Source of the DNA: Tissierella sp032104385
GTDB lineage: Bacteria; Bacillota; Clostridia; Tissierellales; Tissierellaceae
Direction of reading: 5' to 3'
NCBI RefSeq assembly: GCF_032104385.1
Contig: NZ_DAMCHJ010000003.1
Location: 62,001-126,000, forward strand
Length of the DNA stretch: 64,000 nucleotides
In this document: positions 16,757 to 25,410 of the stretch, piece after piece
How the letters are laid out: each line of letters begins with the position of its first letter
How positions within the stretch are numbered: the stretch's first letter is position 1
Program-made: the position numbers and the translations under genes
Notes under the pieces: model-generated
The model's input: the letters and a program-made list of their open reading frames with translations, nothing else
What the model was told of the DNA's origin: nothing
Database searches by the model: none

Positions 16757-18571
16757 ATGGGAAAAATAATTGGAATTGATTTAGGTACTACAAACTCATG
16801 TGTTGCTGTTATGGAAGGTGGAGAACCTAATATAATATCTAATATAGAAGGTAATAGAACAACACCATCTATAGTAGCTTTCACAAAAGATGGAGAAAGG
16901 CTTGTTGGGGAAACAGCAAAAAGGCAAGCTATTACAAATCCAGATAGAACTATATCATCAATTAAAAGAAAAATGGGTTCTGATTACAAAGTAAATATAG
17001 ATGGAAAAAATTATTCACCAGAAGAAATATCTGCTATGATTTTACAAAAGATAAAAATGGATGTGGAGAGCTATTTAGGTGAAACTGTTACAGAAGCTGT
17101 AATTACAGTGCCAGCATATTTTACAGATAGTCAAAGACAGGCAACAAAAGATGCAGGAAAGATTGCTGGATTGGAAGTAAAAAGAATTATCAACGAACCG
17201 ACAGCTGCTGCATTGGCTTATGGAATGGATAAAGAAGAAGGACAGCATAAGATAATGGTATTTGACCTTGGAGGAGGTACTTTTGACGTATCTATCCTAG
17301 AATTAGGAGATGGAGTCTTTGAAGTATTAGCTACTCGTGGAAATAACCACTTAGGTGGAGATGATTTTGATGAAACTTTAGTAAATTATATAGCAGAACA
17401 ATTTAAGAAAGAAAATGGTATTGATTTAAAACAAGATAAAATGAGCTTGCAAAGATTAAAAGAAGCTGCAGAAAAAGCAAAGAAAGAATTATCTTCTACT
17501 ATGTCAACAAATATAAATTTACCATTTATTACTGCTACTCAAGCAGGACCATTGCATTTAAATATGGATATAACAAGAGCTAAATTCAATGAATTAACTT
17601 CTGACTTAGTAGATAAGACTTTGGAGCCTGTTAAAGAGGCGTTAAAAGACTCAGGACTACAAGCATCTGATATAGAAAAGGTTCTTTTAGTTGGAGGTTC
17701 CACGAGAATACCAGCAGTACAAGATGCAGTTAAAAAGTTGATTGGTAAAGATCCACAAAAAGATATTAATCCTGATGAATGTGTTGCATTAGGAGCATCT
17801 ATTCAAGGTGGGGTACTTGCAGGGGAAGTAAAAGACATATTATTATTAGATGTAACACCTCTATCCCTTGGTATTGAAACCTTAGGAGGCGTAACTACTA
17901 GATTGATTGAAAGGAATACTACAATACCAACTAAGAAAAGCCAAACATTTTCAACTGCAGCAGACAATCAAACATCAGTAGATATTCATGTATTGCAAGG
18001 TGAGCGCCAAATGGCAAATGACAATACTACTTTAGGTAGATTCCAGTTAACTGGAATACCGCCAGCACCAAGAGGAATTCCACAAATAGAGGTAACTTTT
18101 GATATAGATGCTAATGGTATAGTAAATGTAAGTGCTAAAGATTTAGGAACAGGAAAAGAACAAAAAATAACTATTACAGCATCGACTAAACTTTCAGATG
18201 ACGAAATAGAAAGAAAAGTAAAAGAAGCAGAAAGATTTGAAGAAGAAGATAAGAAGAAAAAAGAAGGAATTGAAATAAGAAATAATGGAGATAACTTAGT
18301 TTACCAAACTGAAAAAACTCTAAAAGAATTAGAAGGAAAGATTTCAGAAGATGAAAAGTCTAAGGTTGAGTCTAAGTTAGAAGAACTTAAGAAATCTTTA
18401 GAAGGTGATAATCATGATGAAATTAAACAAAAAACTGAAGAATTAACTGAGGTCTTTTATTCAATATCTCAAAAAATGTATGAACAGGCTGGAGGAAATC
18501 CAAATGAAGGCAGCTCAGGACCAAAAGATGATGTAGTAGATGCGGATTATGAGGTCGTGGATGAAGACTAG
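16757..18571 (+). CDS. dnaK: Chaperone protein DnaK (Hsp70)
   Basis: Main Hsp70 chaperone, which binds unfolded polypeptides in an ATP-driven cycle with DnaJ and GrpE. The nucleotide-binding domain shows IGIDLGTTNSCVAV at the N-terminus, VPAYFTDSQRQATKDAG, DLGGGTFDVSI and LVGGSTRIPAVQ. The linker DVTPLSLGIETLGG and the substrate-binding domain follow, and the lid ends in an acidic tail (VVDADYEVVDED). The 604 residues lack the small insertion seen in Gram-negative DnaK, as expected for Firmicutes. An AAGGAGG site precedes the ATG. A long hairpin separates it from dnaJ. Confidence 0.98.
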   Translation: MGKIIGIDLGTTNSCVAVMEGGEPNIISNIEGNRTTPSIVAFTKDGERLVGETAKRQAITNPDRTISSIKRKMGSDYKVNIDGKNYSPEEISAMILQKIKMDVESYLGETVTEAVITVPAYFTDSQRQATKDAGKIAGLEVKRIINEPTAAALAYGMDKEEGQHKIMVFDLGGGTFDVSILELGDGVFEVLATRGNNHLGGDDFDETLVNYIAEQFKKENGIDLKQDKMSLQRLKEAAEKAKKELSSTMSTNINLPFITATQAGPLHLNMDITRAKFNELTSDLVDKTLEPVKEALKDSGLQASDIEKVLLVGGSTRIPAVQDAVKKLIGKDPQKDINPDECVALGASIQGGVLAGEVKDILLLDVTPLSLGIETLGGVTTRLIERNTTIPTKKSQTFSTAADNQTSVDIHVLQGERQMANDNTTLGRFQLTGIPPAPRGIPQIEVTFDIDANGIVNVSAKDLGTGKEQKITITASTKLSDDEIERKVKEAERFEEEDKKKKEGIEIRNNGDNLVYQTEKTLKELEGKISEDEKSKVESKLEELKKSLEGDNHDEIKQKTEELTEVFYSISQKMYEQAGGNPNEGSSGPKDDVVDADYEVVDED

Positions 18572-18579
18572 ATATAAAT

Positions 18580-18617
18580 AATAATTAAGCTAAATCATTT
18601 GATTTAGCTTAATTATT
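18580..18617 (+). terminator. Terminator or attenuator between dnaK and dnaJ
   Basis: A 17-bp AT-rich perfect stem (18580-18596 / 18601-18617) with a 4-nt loop and only a weak T-tract. It probably lowers readthrough from dnaK into dnaJ. Its loop and right arm contain the -35 of the dnaJ promoter. Confidence 0.7.
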
Positions 18618-18626
18618 TGATATAAT
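18599..18626 (+). promoter_or_regulatory. Putative dnaJ promoter overlapping the dnaK terminator
   Basis: TTGATT (-35), a 16-bp spacer and TATAAT with an upstream TG (TTGATATAAT region). The -35 lies within the hairpin. Transcription would start about 25 nt before dnaJ. Confidence 0.5.
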
Positions 18627-18657
18627 TGTATAAGCAAATTTGAAGGTTGGTGAAATG

Positions 18658-19773
18658 ATGAGGGATTATTATGAGATCCTAGGTATAGAAAAAAATGCAT
18701 CAGATGATGAAATAAAAAAAGCATATAGATCTTTAGCAAAAAAATATCATCCTGATTTAAATCCAGATAATAAAGAAGCAGAGGCAAAATTCAAAGAAGT
18801 CAATTCTGCTTATGAAATATTATCCGACCCAGAAAAGAGATCTAGATACGATAGATTTGGGCATGCAGGTGTAGATCCGCAAGCAGGAGGATATAGTGGT
18901 GGTTTTGGAGGTTTTGGTGATATATTTGAGGATATCTTCGATATATTCGGAGGAGGATTCAGTCAAGGTGCAAGAAGGTCTGGTCCAGTAAGAGGCTCAG
19001 ATTTAAGATATAACTTAAATTTGGAATTTAAAGAAGCTGTTTTTGGGACAGAAAAAGAAATACAAATTAGAAGAACTGAAAATTGTCATACATGTGGTGG
19101 AACAGGAGCTAAACCAGGAACTGAAAAGGAAACTTGCTCAACATGTAAAGGTAGAGGAGAAGTAAGATATGCTCAGCAAACCCCTTTTGGACAATTCGTT
19201 AGAACCTCAACTTGTGATGTATGTAATGGGACTGGTGAGGTAATTAAAGATAAATGTACTACCTGCGATGGTACTGGTAAAGAAATTAAGATAAAAAAGA
19301 TGAAAGTGAAAATTCCAGCAGGTGTAGATACTGGCTCTATTATTTCCATGAGAGGAGAAGGAGAGGCAGGAGAGAAAGGTGGGCCTAATGGTGATTTATA
19401 TATTTATATAAATGTGGCTGAAGATCCAATATTTAAACGCTCAGGCAATGATATATATCTATCAATGCCGATTTCCTTTACAGAAGCAGCACTAGGAGCA
19501 GAAATAGAGGTGCCAACTTTAGAGGGTATAATAAATTATACAATTGAAGAAGGGACTCAAACGGGAACAGAATTCAGACTTAGAAATATGGGTGTACCCA
19601 ATGTTAAAGGCTATGGTAAAGGAGATTTATTCTTTACTGTAGTGGTGCAGGTTCCAACTAGATTAACTGATAAACAGAAAGAGCTTCTAAGGGATTTTGC
19701 AAATGAAAAAGGGGAAAATATAAAGGAACATAAAAAAGGTTTTTTTGATAAAGTAAAAGATGCTTTTAATTAA
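18658..19773 (+). CDS. dnaJ: Chaperone protein DnaJ (Hsp40)
   Basis: J-domain co-chaperone that delivers substrates to DnaK and stimulates its ATPase. The J domain has the HPD tripeptide (KKYHPDLNPDN). A Gly/Phe-rich linker follows (residues about 75-105), then four zinc-binding repeats CHTCGGTG, CSTCKGRG, CDVCNGTG and CTTCDGTG, and the two C-terminal substrate-binding domains. Two adjacent ATGs exist; I prefer 18658 because it gives the common RDYYEILG N-terminus and 7-nt spacing from GGTG. The product is then 371 residues. The stop codon overlaps a terminator. Confidence 0.97.
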   Translation: MRDYYEILGIEKNASDDEIKKAYRSLAKKYHPDLNPDNKEAEAKFKEVNSAYEILSDPEKRSRYDRFGHAGVDPQAGGYSGGFGGFGDIFEDIFDIFGGGFSQGARRSGPVRGSDLRYNLNLEFKEAVFGTEKEIQIRRTENCHTCGGTGAKPGTEKETCSTCKGRGEVRYAQQTPFGQFVRTSTCDVCNGTGEVIKDKCTTCDGTGKEIKIKKMKVKIPAGVDTGSIISMRGEGEAGEKGGPNGDLYIYINVAEDPIFKRSGNDIYLSMPISFTEAALGAEIEVPTLEGIINYTIEEGTQTGTEFRLRNMGVPNVKGYGKGDLFFTVVVQVPTRLTDKQKELLRDFANEKGENIKEHKKGFFDKVKDAFN

Positions 19774-19800
19774 CAATCACTCTAAGAGTGATTGTTTTAA
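19772..19800 (+). terminator. Intrinsic terminator overlapping the dnaJ stop codon
   Basis: A 12-bp repeat AACAATCACTCT / AGAGTGATTGTT with a minimal loop, followed by TTTT. The dnaJ TAA is part of the left arm. Confidence 0.85.
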
Positions 19801-19868
19801 AATTAAGGTAGTTTTTCTTTAGTGTTTAGGGTATAATTATTTTAGATTTTGAAAAAGGATGTGTATTT

Positions 19869-20801
19869 ATGAATTGGACGGAGGTTCAAATAAAAACTAC
19901 TGCCGAATTAGAAGACTTAGTATCAAATGTTTTATATGATGCAGGTGCTACAGGACTTGCTATAGAAGATCCAAGGGATATATTAGAATTATCTAAATCT
20001 AAGGAAAGATGGGATTTTGTTGATCCAAGTTTAATAAATTCGGATTTTGATGGTGTATTAATTAAAGCTTATTTTTCAGAAGCTGATGATTTAGAAAACA
20101 AAATTGAAGAAATAAAAAATAGAATAAAGAATGATCCCATACTAAATACAGGAAATAATGAAATTAAAATAAATATAGTAGATGATAATGACTGGGCTGA
20201 AGCTTGGAAAAAATATTATAAGCCAATAAAAATAGGCGAAAGGATTTTAATTAAACCCTCTTGGGAAAAATATGTTTTAGAAGAAAATGATATATTAATT
20301 GAATTAGATCCAGGTATGGCTTTTGGAACTGGAACTCATGAAACTACTATGATGTGTACGGAAGCTTTAGAAAAACATGTAAAATCAGGAGATATAGTAT
20401 ATGATATTGGTTGTGGAAGTGGGATACTTAGCATAGTCGCAGCAAAGTTAGGAGCTGAAAAGGTAGTAGGAGTAGATTTAGATGAATTATGTGTAAAAGT
20501 ATCAAATGAAAATATAAAATTAAATAATGTGAATAAAATTGTTGAAATTAAAGAAGGTAATTTATTAGATGTAGTTGATGGAAAAGCAAATATAATAGTT
20601 TCCAATATAATAGCAGAAATAATTGCAGGAATGACAAAAGATTTAAGAGCTTATTTAAAAGATGATGGTATATTTATTACTTCTGGTATTATTGTAGAAA
20701 AAATTGAATTAGTAGAAAAAGCCTTACTAGAAAATGGGTTTAAAGTACTTGATATCAAAAGGTTAAATGGTTGGGCTTGTATTATAGCTGCTAATAATTA
20801 G
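19869..20801 (+). CDS. prmA: Ribosomal protein L11 methyltransferase
   Basis: SAM-dependent enzyme that methylates ribosomal protein L11. The N-terminal recognition domain (residues 1-110) precedes a Rossmann methyltransferase fold with DPGMAFGTGTHETT, motif I DIGCGSGILSI and the NIIAEII catalytic-region motif. The 310 residues equal the usual length. It starts the prmA-rsmE-mtaB run; rsmE begins 10 nt after its stop. A TATAAT at 19832 with no clear -35 could mark the promoter. Confidence 0.95.
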   Translation: MNWTEVQIKTTAELEDLVSNVLYDAGATGLAIEDPRDILELSKSKERWDFVDPSLINSDFDGVLIKAYFSEADDLENKIEEIKNRIKNDPILNTGNNEIKINIVDDNDWAEAWKKYYKPIKIGERILIKPSWEKYVLEENDILIELDPGMAFGTGTHETTMMCTEALEKHVKSGDIVYDIGCGSGILSIVAAKLGAEKVVGVDLDELCVKVSNENIKLNNVNKIVEIKEGNLLDVVDGKANIIVSNIIAEIIAGMTKDLRAYLKDDGIFITSGIIVEKIELVEKALLENGFKVLDIKRLNGWACIIAANN

Positions 20802-20811
20802 GTGGAAAGAT

Positions 20812-21555
20812 ATGCATAGATTTTTTGTTGGAGAAGAACAGATTTTTGATGATATAATAGAGATAATAGGAAGCGATGTAAAGCATATAAGGGATGTACT
20901 GAGGCTTAAACCAAATGAAAAAATTGAAATTTCTTCAAATGGAGTTACGTATACTTGTAATATAGAATCTTTATTAAAGAATAAAGTTATTACAAGAATA
21001 ATAAATAAGACTAAGGGGATTAATGAATCTCAAATTGATATTATATTATATCAAGGGTTGGCTAAGGGTAGCAAGATGGATTTGATTGTACAAAAATGTA
21101 CAGAAGTAGGAGTAAAAAAATTTTATCCAGTAATAACTCATCGTTCAGTAGTAAAAATAAAAGACATAAAAAAAGAACAATCTAAAGTTGAAAGATGGAA
21201 TAGTATAGCAGATGAAGCTGCAAAGCAAAGTAAGAGAGATATTTTACCAAAGGTACAAAATATTGTTTCTTTTGATGAAATGATAGATTTATTAAAAGAC
21301 GAAGATAATATAATAGTTCCATATGAAGATGAAAAAGGAACTGTAATAAAAGAGAAATTGAAGGGAATTAGCGATAAAAAAATACATTTAATAATAGGAC
21401 CTGAAGGCGGATTTGAACCTAGTGAAATAGAAAAGTTAAAAAATGTAGGAGCTAATATAGTAACTTTAGGGCCACGTATACTGAGAACTGAAACAGCAGG
21501 AATTGTTGCAGCTACAATAATACTTTATGAACTTGGAGATTTGGGAGTGATTTAA
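20812..21555 (+). CDS. rsmE: 16S rRNA (uracil(1498)-N(3))-methyltransferase RsmE
   Basis: SPOUT-class enzyme that methylates U1498 in helix 44 of 16S rRNA. An N-terminal PUA-like domain with HRFFV and DVKHIRDVLRLK is followed by the trefoil-knot domain with LYQGLAKGSKMD, IIGPEGGFEPSEIE and LGPRILRTETA, the SAM-binding knot. The 247 residues are normal. Its TAA shares one base with the ATG of mtaB, so translation is coupled. Confidence 0.95.
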   Translation: MHRFFVGEEQIFDDIIEIIGSDVKHIRDVLRLKPNEKIEISSNGVTYTCNIESLLKNKVITRIINKTKGINESQIDIILYQGLAKGSKMDLIVQKCTEVGVKKFYPVITHRSVVKIKDIKKEQSKVERWNSIADEAAKQSKRDILPKVQNIVSFDEMIDLLKDEDNIIVPYEDEKGTVIKEKLKGISDKKIHLIIGPEGGFEPSEIEKLKNVGANIVTLGPRILRTETAGIVAATIILYELGDLGVI

Positions 21556-22842
21556 TGGACAAAGTAGCTTTTTATACCTTAGGATGTAAGGTAAATCAAT
21601 ATGAAACAGAAGCTATGGAGGAGATATTTGAAAAAAATGATTATGTTATAGTAAATAGTGATGAAATAGCTGATATATATGTAATAAATACTTGTACCGT
21701 TACAAATTTATCTGATAGAAAGTCTAGACAATTTATATCTAGGGCAAAAAAGTTAAATAAAGATGCCATAATTGCAGTTGTAGGATGTTATTCTCAAGTA
21801 TCTCCTGATGAAGTGGAAAAAATAGAAGGAGTAGACGTTATAATTGGCACCACTGAAAGAAATAGAATTTTAGAACTATGTGAGAAAGCTAAGGTAGAAA
21901 ATCAAAGGATAAATATCGTTAGAAATATAAAGTCACAAAAAGAATTTGAACCTATAAATATAGATGATATAAAGTCTAAAACAAGAGCTTATATAAAGAT
22001 ACAAGATGGATGTAGTCAGTTTTGTTCTTATTGTATTATTCCATATGCAAGAGGACCAATTAGAAGCAGGTCATTGGATGAGATTGTAGAAGAAACTCAA
22101 AAATTGGCTAATGCTGGATTTAAAGAAGTTGTTTTAACTGGTATTCATGTTGCATCCTATGGGAAAGATACAGATAAAACTCCTTTAGTTAAAGTTTTGG
22201 AAGAAGTAGGAAAAGTAAAAGGTATAGACAGAATTAGACTTAGCTCTTTAGAGCCAACATTGATAGATGAAAATTTTATGAAATCAATACTTAAAATAGG
22301 TAAAGTATGTGATCATTTCCATCTATCATTACAATCTGGTTCTGATACAGTTTTAAAAAGAATGAATCGAAAATATACAACATCTGAATATAGAAATATT
22401 GTAAGCATTATAAGAAAATATATGCCTAATGCAGGAATTACAACTGATATAATCGTAGGATTTCCTGGGGAAACAGAAGATGAATTTAATGAAACATTAG
22501 ATTTTGTAAAGGAAATTGGGTTTTCTACATGTATTTAAGTATTCTCCAAGAAAGGGAACTCCAGCATCTAAATATGAAAACCAAGTAGATGGAAATATTA
22601 AAAATCAAAGATCGGAATCTCTAATAGCTTTAGGAGAAGAATTAATGTTAAAGTTTAATTCGAAATTTATAAATTCAACTCTATCTGTATTATTTGAAGA
22701 AGAAAGCAAAGGAGAAAAAGGTAATATAGAAGGATATACTACTAATTATATTAGAGTTAAGTCTAAAAAAGATATTAATATGATTGGGCAGATAGTAGAT
22801 GTTAGAATTAATAAAATAAAAAATGATTTTTTATTAGGATAG
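21555..22842 (+). pseudogene. mtaB: tRNA t6A37 methylthiotransferase MtaB, interrupted by a frameshift
   Basis: Radical SAM methylthiotransferase that converts t6A37 to ms2t6A37 in tRNAs reading ANN codons. The first frame (21555-22538, 327 residues) has the UPF0004 N-terminal cluster domain with TLGCKVNQYETE and the radical SAM motif CSQFCSYC. It ends early after KEIGFS. The second frame resumes at about 22523 with LHVFKYSPRKGTP and continues to the TRAM domain and the stop at 22842. Together they make a normal protein of about 430 residues. Relatives have one or two residues between FS and LHVF, so the lesion is best explained by a roughly 5-nt deletion between two CT dinucleotides, or by an assembly error. 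Confidence 0.85.
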
Positions 22843-22899
22843 TAGATGACTTTAATATAATAATATAATAAGATAGTATATAGCAAGGAGGTGGATGAA

Positions 22900-23241
22900 T
22901 TGACAAATTGCTTATTTTGTAAAATTGTTAATGGTGAAATACCTAGCAATTTAATATATGAAGATGAAAGAGTAGTAGCATTTGAAGATATTAACCCACA
23001 AGCACCTATCCATTACTTAGTAATTCCAAAAAAACATATACAATCAGCAGCTCATTTAGAAGAAAAGGATAAAGAGCTTATAGGACATATTTTTTTTATA
23101 GCATCTCAAATAGCAAAAGATAAGGGTTTAGATGAAGGATATAGGATAGTTAATAATTGTGGTATAGATGGAGGTCAAACTGTAGAGCATATTCATTTTC
23201 ATATACTAGGAAAAAGGAAAATGTTATGGCCACCAGGCTAA
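22900..23241 (+). CDS. HIT family hydrolase (histidine triad nucleotide-binding protein)
   Basis: Small purine nucleotide hydrolase of the HINT branch, acting on aminoacyl-AMP-like phosphoramidates. The histidine triad is HIHFHIL near the C-terminus, and CLFCKIVNGEIPS opens the protein. The frame extends to a GTG at 22891, but that codon lies inside the AAGGAGGTGG binding site. The TTG at 22900, 8 nt after GGAGG, is therefore the start, giving 113 residues. It lies between mtaB and rpsU, as in many clostridia. Confidence 0.92.
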   Translation: MTNCLFCKIVNGEIPSNLIYEDERVVAFEDINPQAPIHYLVIPKKHIQSAAHLEEKDKELIGHIFFIASQIAKDKGLDEGYRIVNNCGIDGGQTVEHIHFHILGKRKMLWPPG

Positions 23242-23248
23242 ATACTAG

Positions 23249-23277
23249 TTGAAATATTATATATTATAATGTATAAT
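23249..23277 (+). promoter_or_regulatory. Promoter of rpsU-yqeY
   Basis: TTGAAA (-35), a 17-bp spacer and a perfect TATAAT (-10). The predicted start near 23284 coincides with the beginning of a folded leader. Confidence 0.78.
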
Positions 23278-23280
23278 AGT

Positions 23281-23328
23281 CTAGTGCAAACCCCTTATTA
23301 GGGATAGTATGAAGTACTCTTGCAGTAG
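23281..23328 (+). promoter_or_regulatory. Structured 5' leader of rpsU, candidate three-way junction
   Basis: The closing stem TGCAA (23285-23289) / TTGCA (23320-23324) can be extended past a G-G mismatch by CTA/TAG. It encloses two hairpins, CCCT-TATT-AGGG (23292-23303) and AGTA-loop-TACT (23306-23318). It begins at the predicted transcription start and ends just before the ribosome binding site, so it may be a ribosomal-protein autoregulatory element. The fold is drawn by eye. Confidence 0.4.
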
Positions 23329-23347
23329 AGAGAGGAGGGAGAAGTCG

Positions 23348-23530
23348 ATGTCAGAAATTAAGGTAGGAGAAAACGAATCTCTTGATAATGCGTTAAAAAG
23401 ATTTAAAAGACAATGTGCACGTGCTGGCATTTTAGGTGAAGCTAGAAAGAGAGAACATTATGAAAAGCCAAGTGTAAAACGTAAAAAGAAATCCGAAGAA
23501 GCTAGAAGAAAGAAATTTTCTAAGTTTTAA
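23348..23530 (+). CDS. rpsU: 30S ribosomal protein S21
   Basis: Small basic protein of the 30S subunit, near the 3' end of 16S rRNA. The sequence is standard: EIKVGENESLDNALKRFKRQ near the start, then ARAGILGEARKREHYEKPS and a Lys/Arg-rich tail. The ATG at 23348 is preferred over the longer frame from 23309 because GAGGAGGGAG lies just before it and the resulting 60 residues match the family. It is followed after 16 nt by yqeY, the usual rpsU-yqeY pair. Confidence 0.96.
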   Translation: MSEIKVGENESLDNALKRFKRQCARAGILGEARKREHYEKPSVKRKKKSEEARRKKFSKF

Positions 23531-23546
23531 TTGAGAAGGTGAAAGA

Positions 23547-23990
23547 ATGTCCCTTAAAGAAAAACTTATGGAGGATTTAAAAGACTCCATGAAATCTAAA
23601 GATACAATAAAAAAGAATACTATCACTATGGTAAGGGCAGCGATAAAGCAAAAAGAGGTTGATGAAAGAATAGAAGTATCAGAAGAAGCCATACTAGACA
23701 TTATATCAAAACAATTAAAAGAAAAAAGAATGGCGATTGAAGATTTTAAAAAAGGACAACGACAAGATTTAGTTGAACTAACAGAAAAAGAAATAGAAAT
23801 TCTCTTACAATACTTACCTAAACAGCTTTCTGAAGAGGAAGTAGAAGAAATTGTAATTGAAACTATAAAGGAAATAAATGCTACATCTATGAAAGATATA
23901 GGCATTATAATGAAGGCTGTAATGCCAAAAGTAAAAGGTAGAACTGATGGCAATATTGTAAATAAAATAATAAAAAAAGTATTTGATTAA
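23547..23990 (+). CDS. yqeY: GatB/YqeY domain-containing protein
   Basis: A 147-residue protein of the YqeY family, related to the C-terminal tRNA-binding helical part of the GatB subunit of the Asp/Glu-tRNA amidotransferase. It contains MVRAAIKQKEVDER, AIEDFKKGQRQDL, LLQYLPKQLSEEE and DIGIIMKAVMPKVKGRTDG, all typical. The function is not firmly established; a role in tRNA-dependent amidation is inferred from the domain. It follows rpsU in one operon and ends in a terminator that overlaps its stop. Confidence 0.93.
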   Translation: MSLKEKLMEDLKDSMKSKDTIKKNTITMVRAAIKQKEVDERIEVSEEAILDIISKQLKEKRMAIEDFKKGQRQDLVELTEKEIEILLQYLPKQLSEEEVEEIVIETIKEINATSMKDIGIIMKAVMPKVKGRTDGNIVNKIIKKVFD

Positions 23991-24014
23991 CCTGGGTCAA
24001 CTCCCAGGTTTTTT
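23989..24014 (+). terminator. Intrinsic terminator after yqeY
   Basis: The 8-bp stem AACCTGGG / CCCAGGTT with a 6-nt loop, followed by TTTT. The stem starts inside the yqeY TAA. Confidence 0.88.
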
Positions 24015-24122
24015 GATAAATAAAATTGTTAGTTATTTTACAATTATATGGGTAATAGTATAAATAAAGATATTATCTATAAGGATATATTATATTAAGT
24101 ACATATAATTGGAGGTGCTTAA

Positions 24123-25409
24123 ATGAAAAAAACTAAATCAATTATACTATTAATATTTATGGTAATATTAATAGTATCAAATAATGGATATGCAGATGAA
24201 AAAAGAGATGTATATATAGTTCCAATAAAAGGTGAAATTAATAAAGCCACTTATAACTTTTTAAATCATACCATGAATAAATTGATTAAAGAAGACCCTG
24301 CAGCAATAATATTTGAAATAGACACATATGGAGGATTAATTAATGAGGCAGAAAAAATAAAGTCTCTAATTATGTATTCTCCGATACCAACTATTTCTTA
24401 TGTAAATAGTAAGGCGGAATCAGCAGGGGTATTAATTACCATTGCTGCAGAAAAAGTTGTTATGGCAAATTCAGCTACTATAGGATCTGCTGAGACCATA
24501 CCAAATACAGAAAAAATACTCTCAATGTGGCGAGGTCTTTTGAGGGATACAGCCCAATATCGAAATAGGAATTCGGAAGTCATAGAGGCAATGGCAGATA
24601 GAGATATTGAGATTGAAGGGTTAGTAGCTAAAGGTAAATTAGTAAACTTAACTTCGTCAGAAGCAGTTCGGTATGGGATAGCTGACTTAACAACAGACAG
24701 CTATTATGAAATGCTTAATTATTTTAATCTAGAAAATGCAAATGTACAAAGAATAGATGAAAGTCTTCAAATAAAATTAGCTAAATATATATCCAATCCT
24801 TATATAAGTAGTTTATTATTAACTTTAGGGTTTATCGGATTGGTAGTTGAAATATTAACACCAGGTTTTGGAATCGGGGGAACAGTTAGTATAATTGGCT
24901 TCGGATTATATTTTGGAGGAAATATTTTAGCTGGGAATTCACATTGGACATCATTGGCTTTATTTGTGACAGGACTAATTTTATTAGTCATAGAGGCAAT
25001 AGTGCCTGGATTTGGATTCCCCGGAATTAGTGGTATAATATTGGTAATAGTAGGTACTATCTTAGCTATGGATTCATTAGGAATAGCAATATTTTCTTTA
25101 AGTATAGCCATAATAATAACAACAATAGTTACTATAATACTAATAAAGATGGGCTTTAAGTCTAAAATGCTCAATAAGATTGTTTTAGATACAGAATATA
25201 AAGATGAAAAAGGATATTTATCTGTTGATTCTATGAATCAATATATGAATAAAGAAGGAATTAGTATAACAGAACTTCGCCCTGCTGGGTTTATAGATAT
25301 AGAAGGAATAAAATTAGATGCATTGTCAGATGGTGGTTTTATTCCAAAAGGTATAGCTATAGAGGTTGTAAGGGTAGAAGGTTCAAAAATATTTGTTAGG
25401 AGGTTGTAA
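24123..25409 (+). CDS. NfeD family membrane protease-like protein (long form)
   Basis: Membrane protein with an N-terminal ClpP-like serine protease domain, equivalent to Bacillus YqeZ. A signal segment (about residues 5-24) is followed by the protease domain with FEIDTYGG and the nucleophile region KAESAGVLI (Ser100). After about residue 225 there are four or five membrane segments, and the C-terminal OB-fold NfeD domain comes last. The 428 residues match the long class. The next gene, floA, starts 1 nt after its stop; NfeD-flotillin pairs are well known and act together in membrane organisation. Confidence 0.92.
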   Translation: MKKTKSIILLIFMVILIVSNNGYADEKRDVYIVPIKGEINKATYNFLNHTMNKLIKEDPAAIIFEIDTYGGLINEAEKIKSLIMYSPIPTISYVNSKAESAGVLITIAAEKVVMANSATIGSAETIPNTEKILSMWRGLLRDTAQYRNRNSEVIEAMADRDIEIEGLVAKGKLVNLTSSEAVRYGIADLTTDSYYEMLNYFNLENANVQRIDESLQIKLAKYISNPYISSLLLTLGFIGLVVEILTPGFGIGGTVSIIGFGLYFGGNILAGNSHWTSLALFVTGLILLVIEAIVPGFGFPGISGIILVIVGTILAMDSLGIAIFSLSIAIIITTIVTIILIKMGFKSKMLNKIVLDTEYKDEKGYLSVDSMNQYMNKEGISITELRPAGFIDIEGIKLDALSDGGFIPKGIAIEVVRVEGSKIFVRRL

Positions 25410-25410
25410 T

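Noticed and set aside
22500..22545. Programmed frameshift in mtaB
   Set aside because: There is no slippery heptamer, internal Shine-Dalgarno or hairpin at the site, and the residues around the junction look deleted rather than recoded.
22516..22842. Separate 108-residue gene downstream of mtaB
   Set aside because: It is the C-terminal part of MtaB in a shifted frame; its apparent TTG start lies within mtaB coding sequence and has no ribosome binding site.
23432..23953. 173-codon minus-strand ORF opposite rpsU and yqeY
   Set aside because: A shadow of two conserved plus-strand genes; Ser/Phe-rich and without a ribosome binding site.
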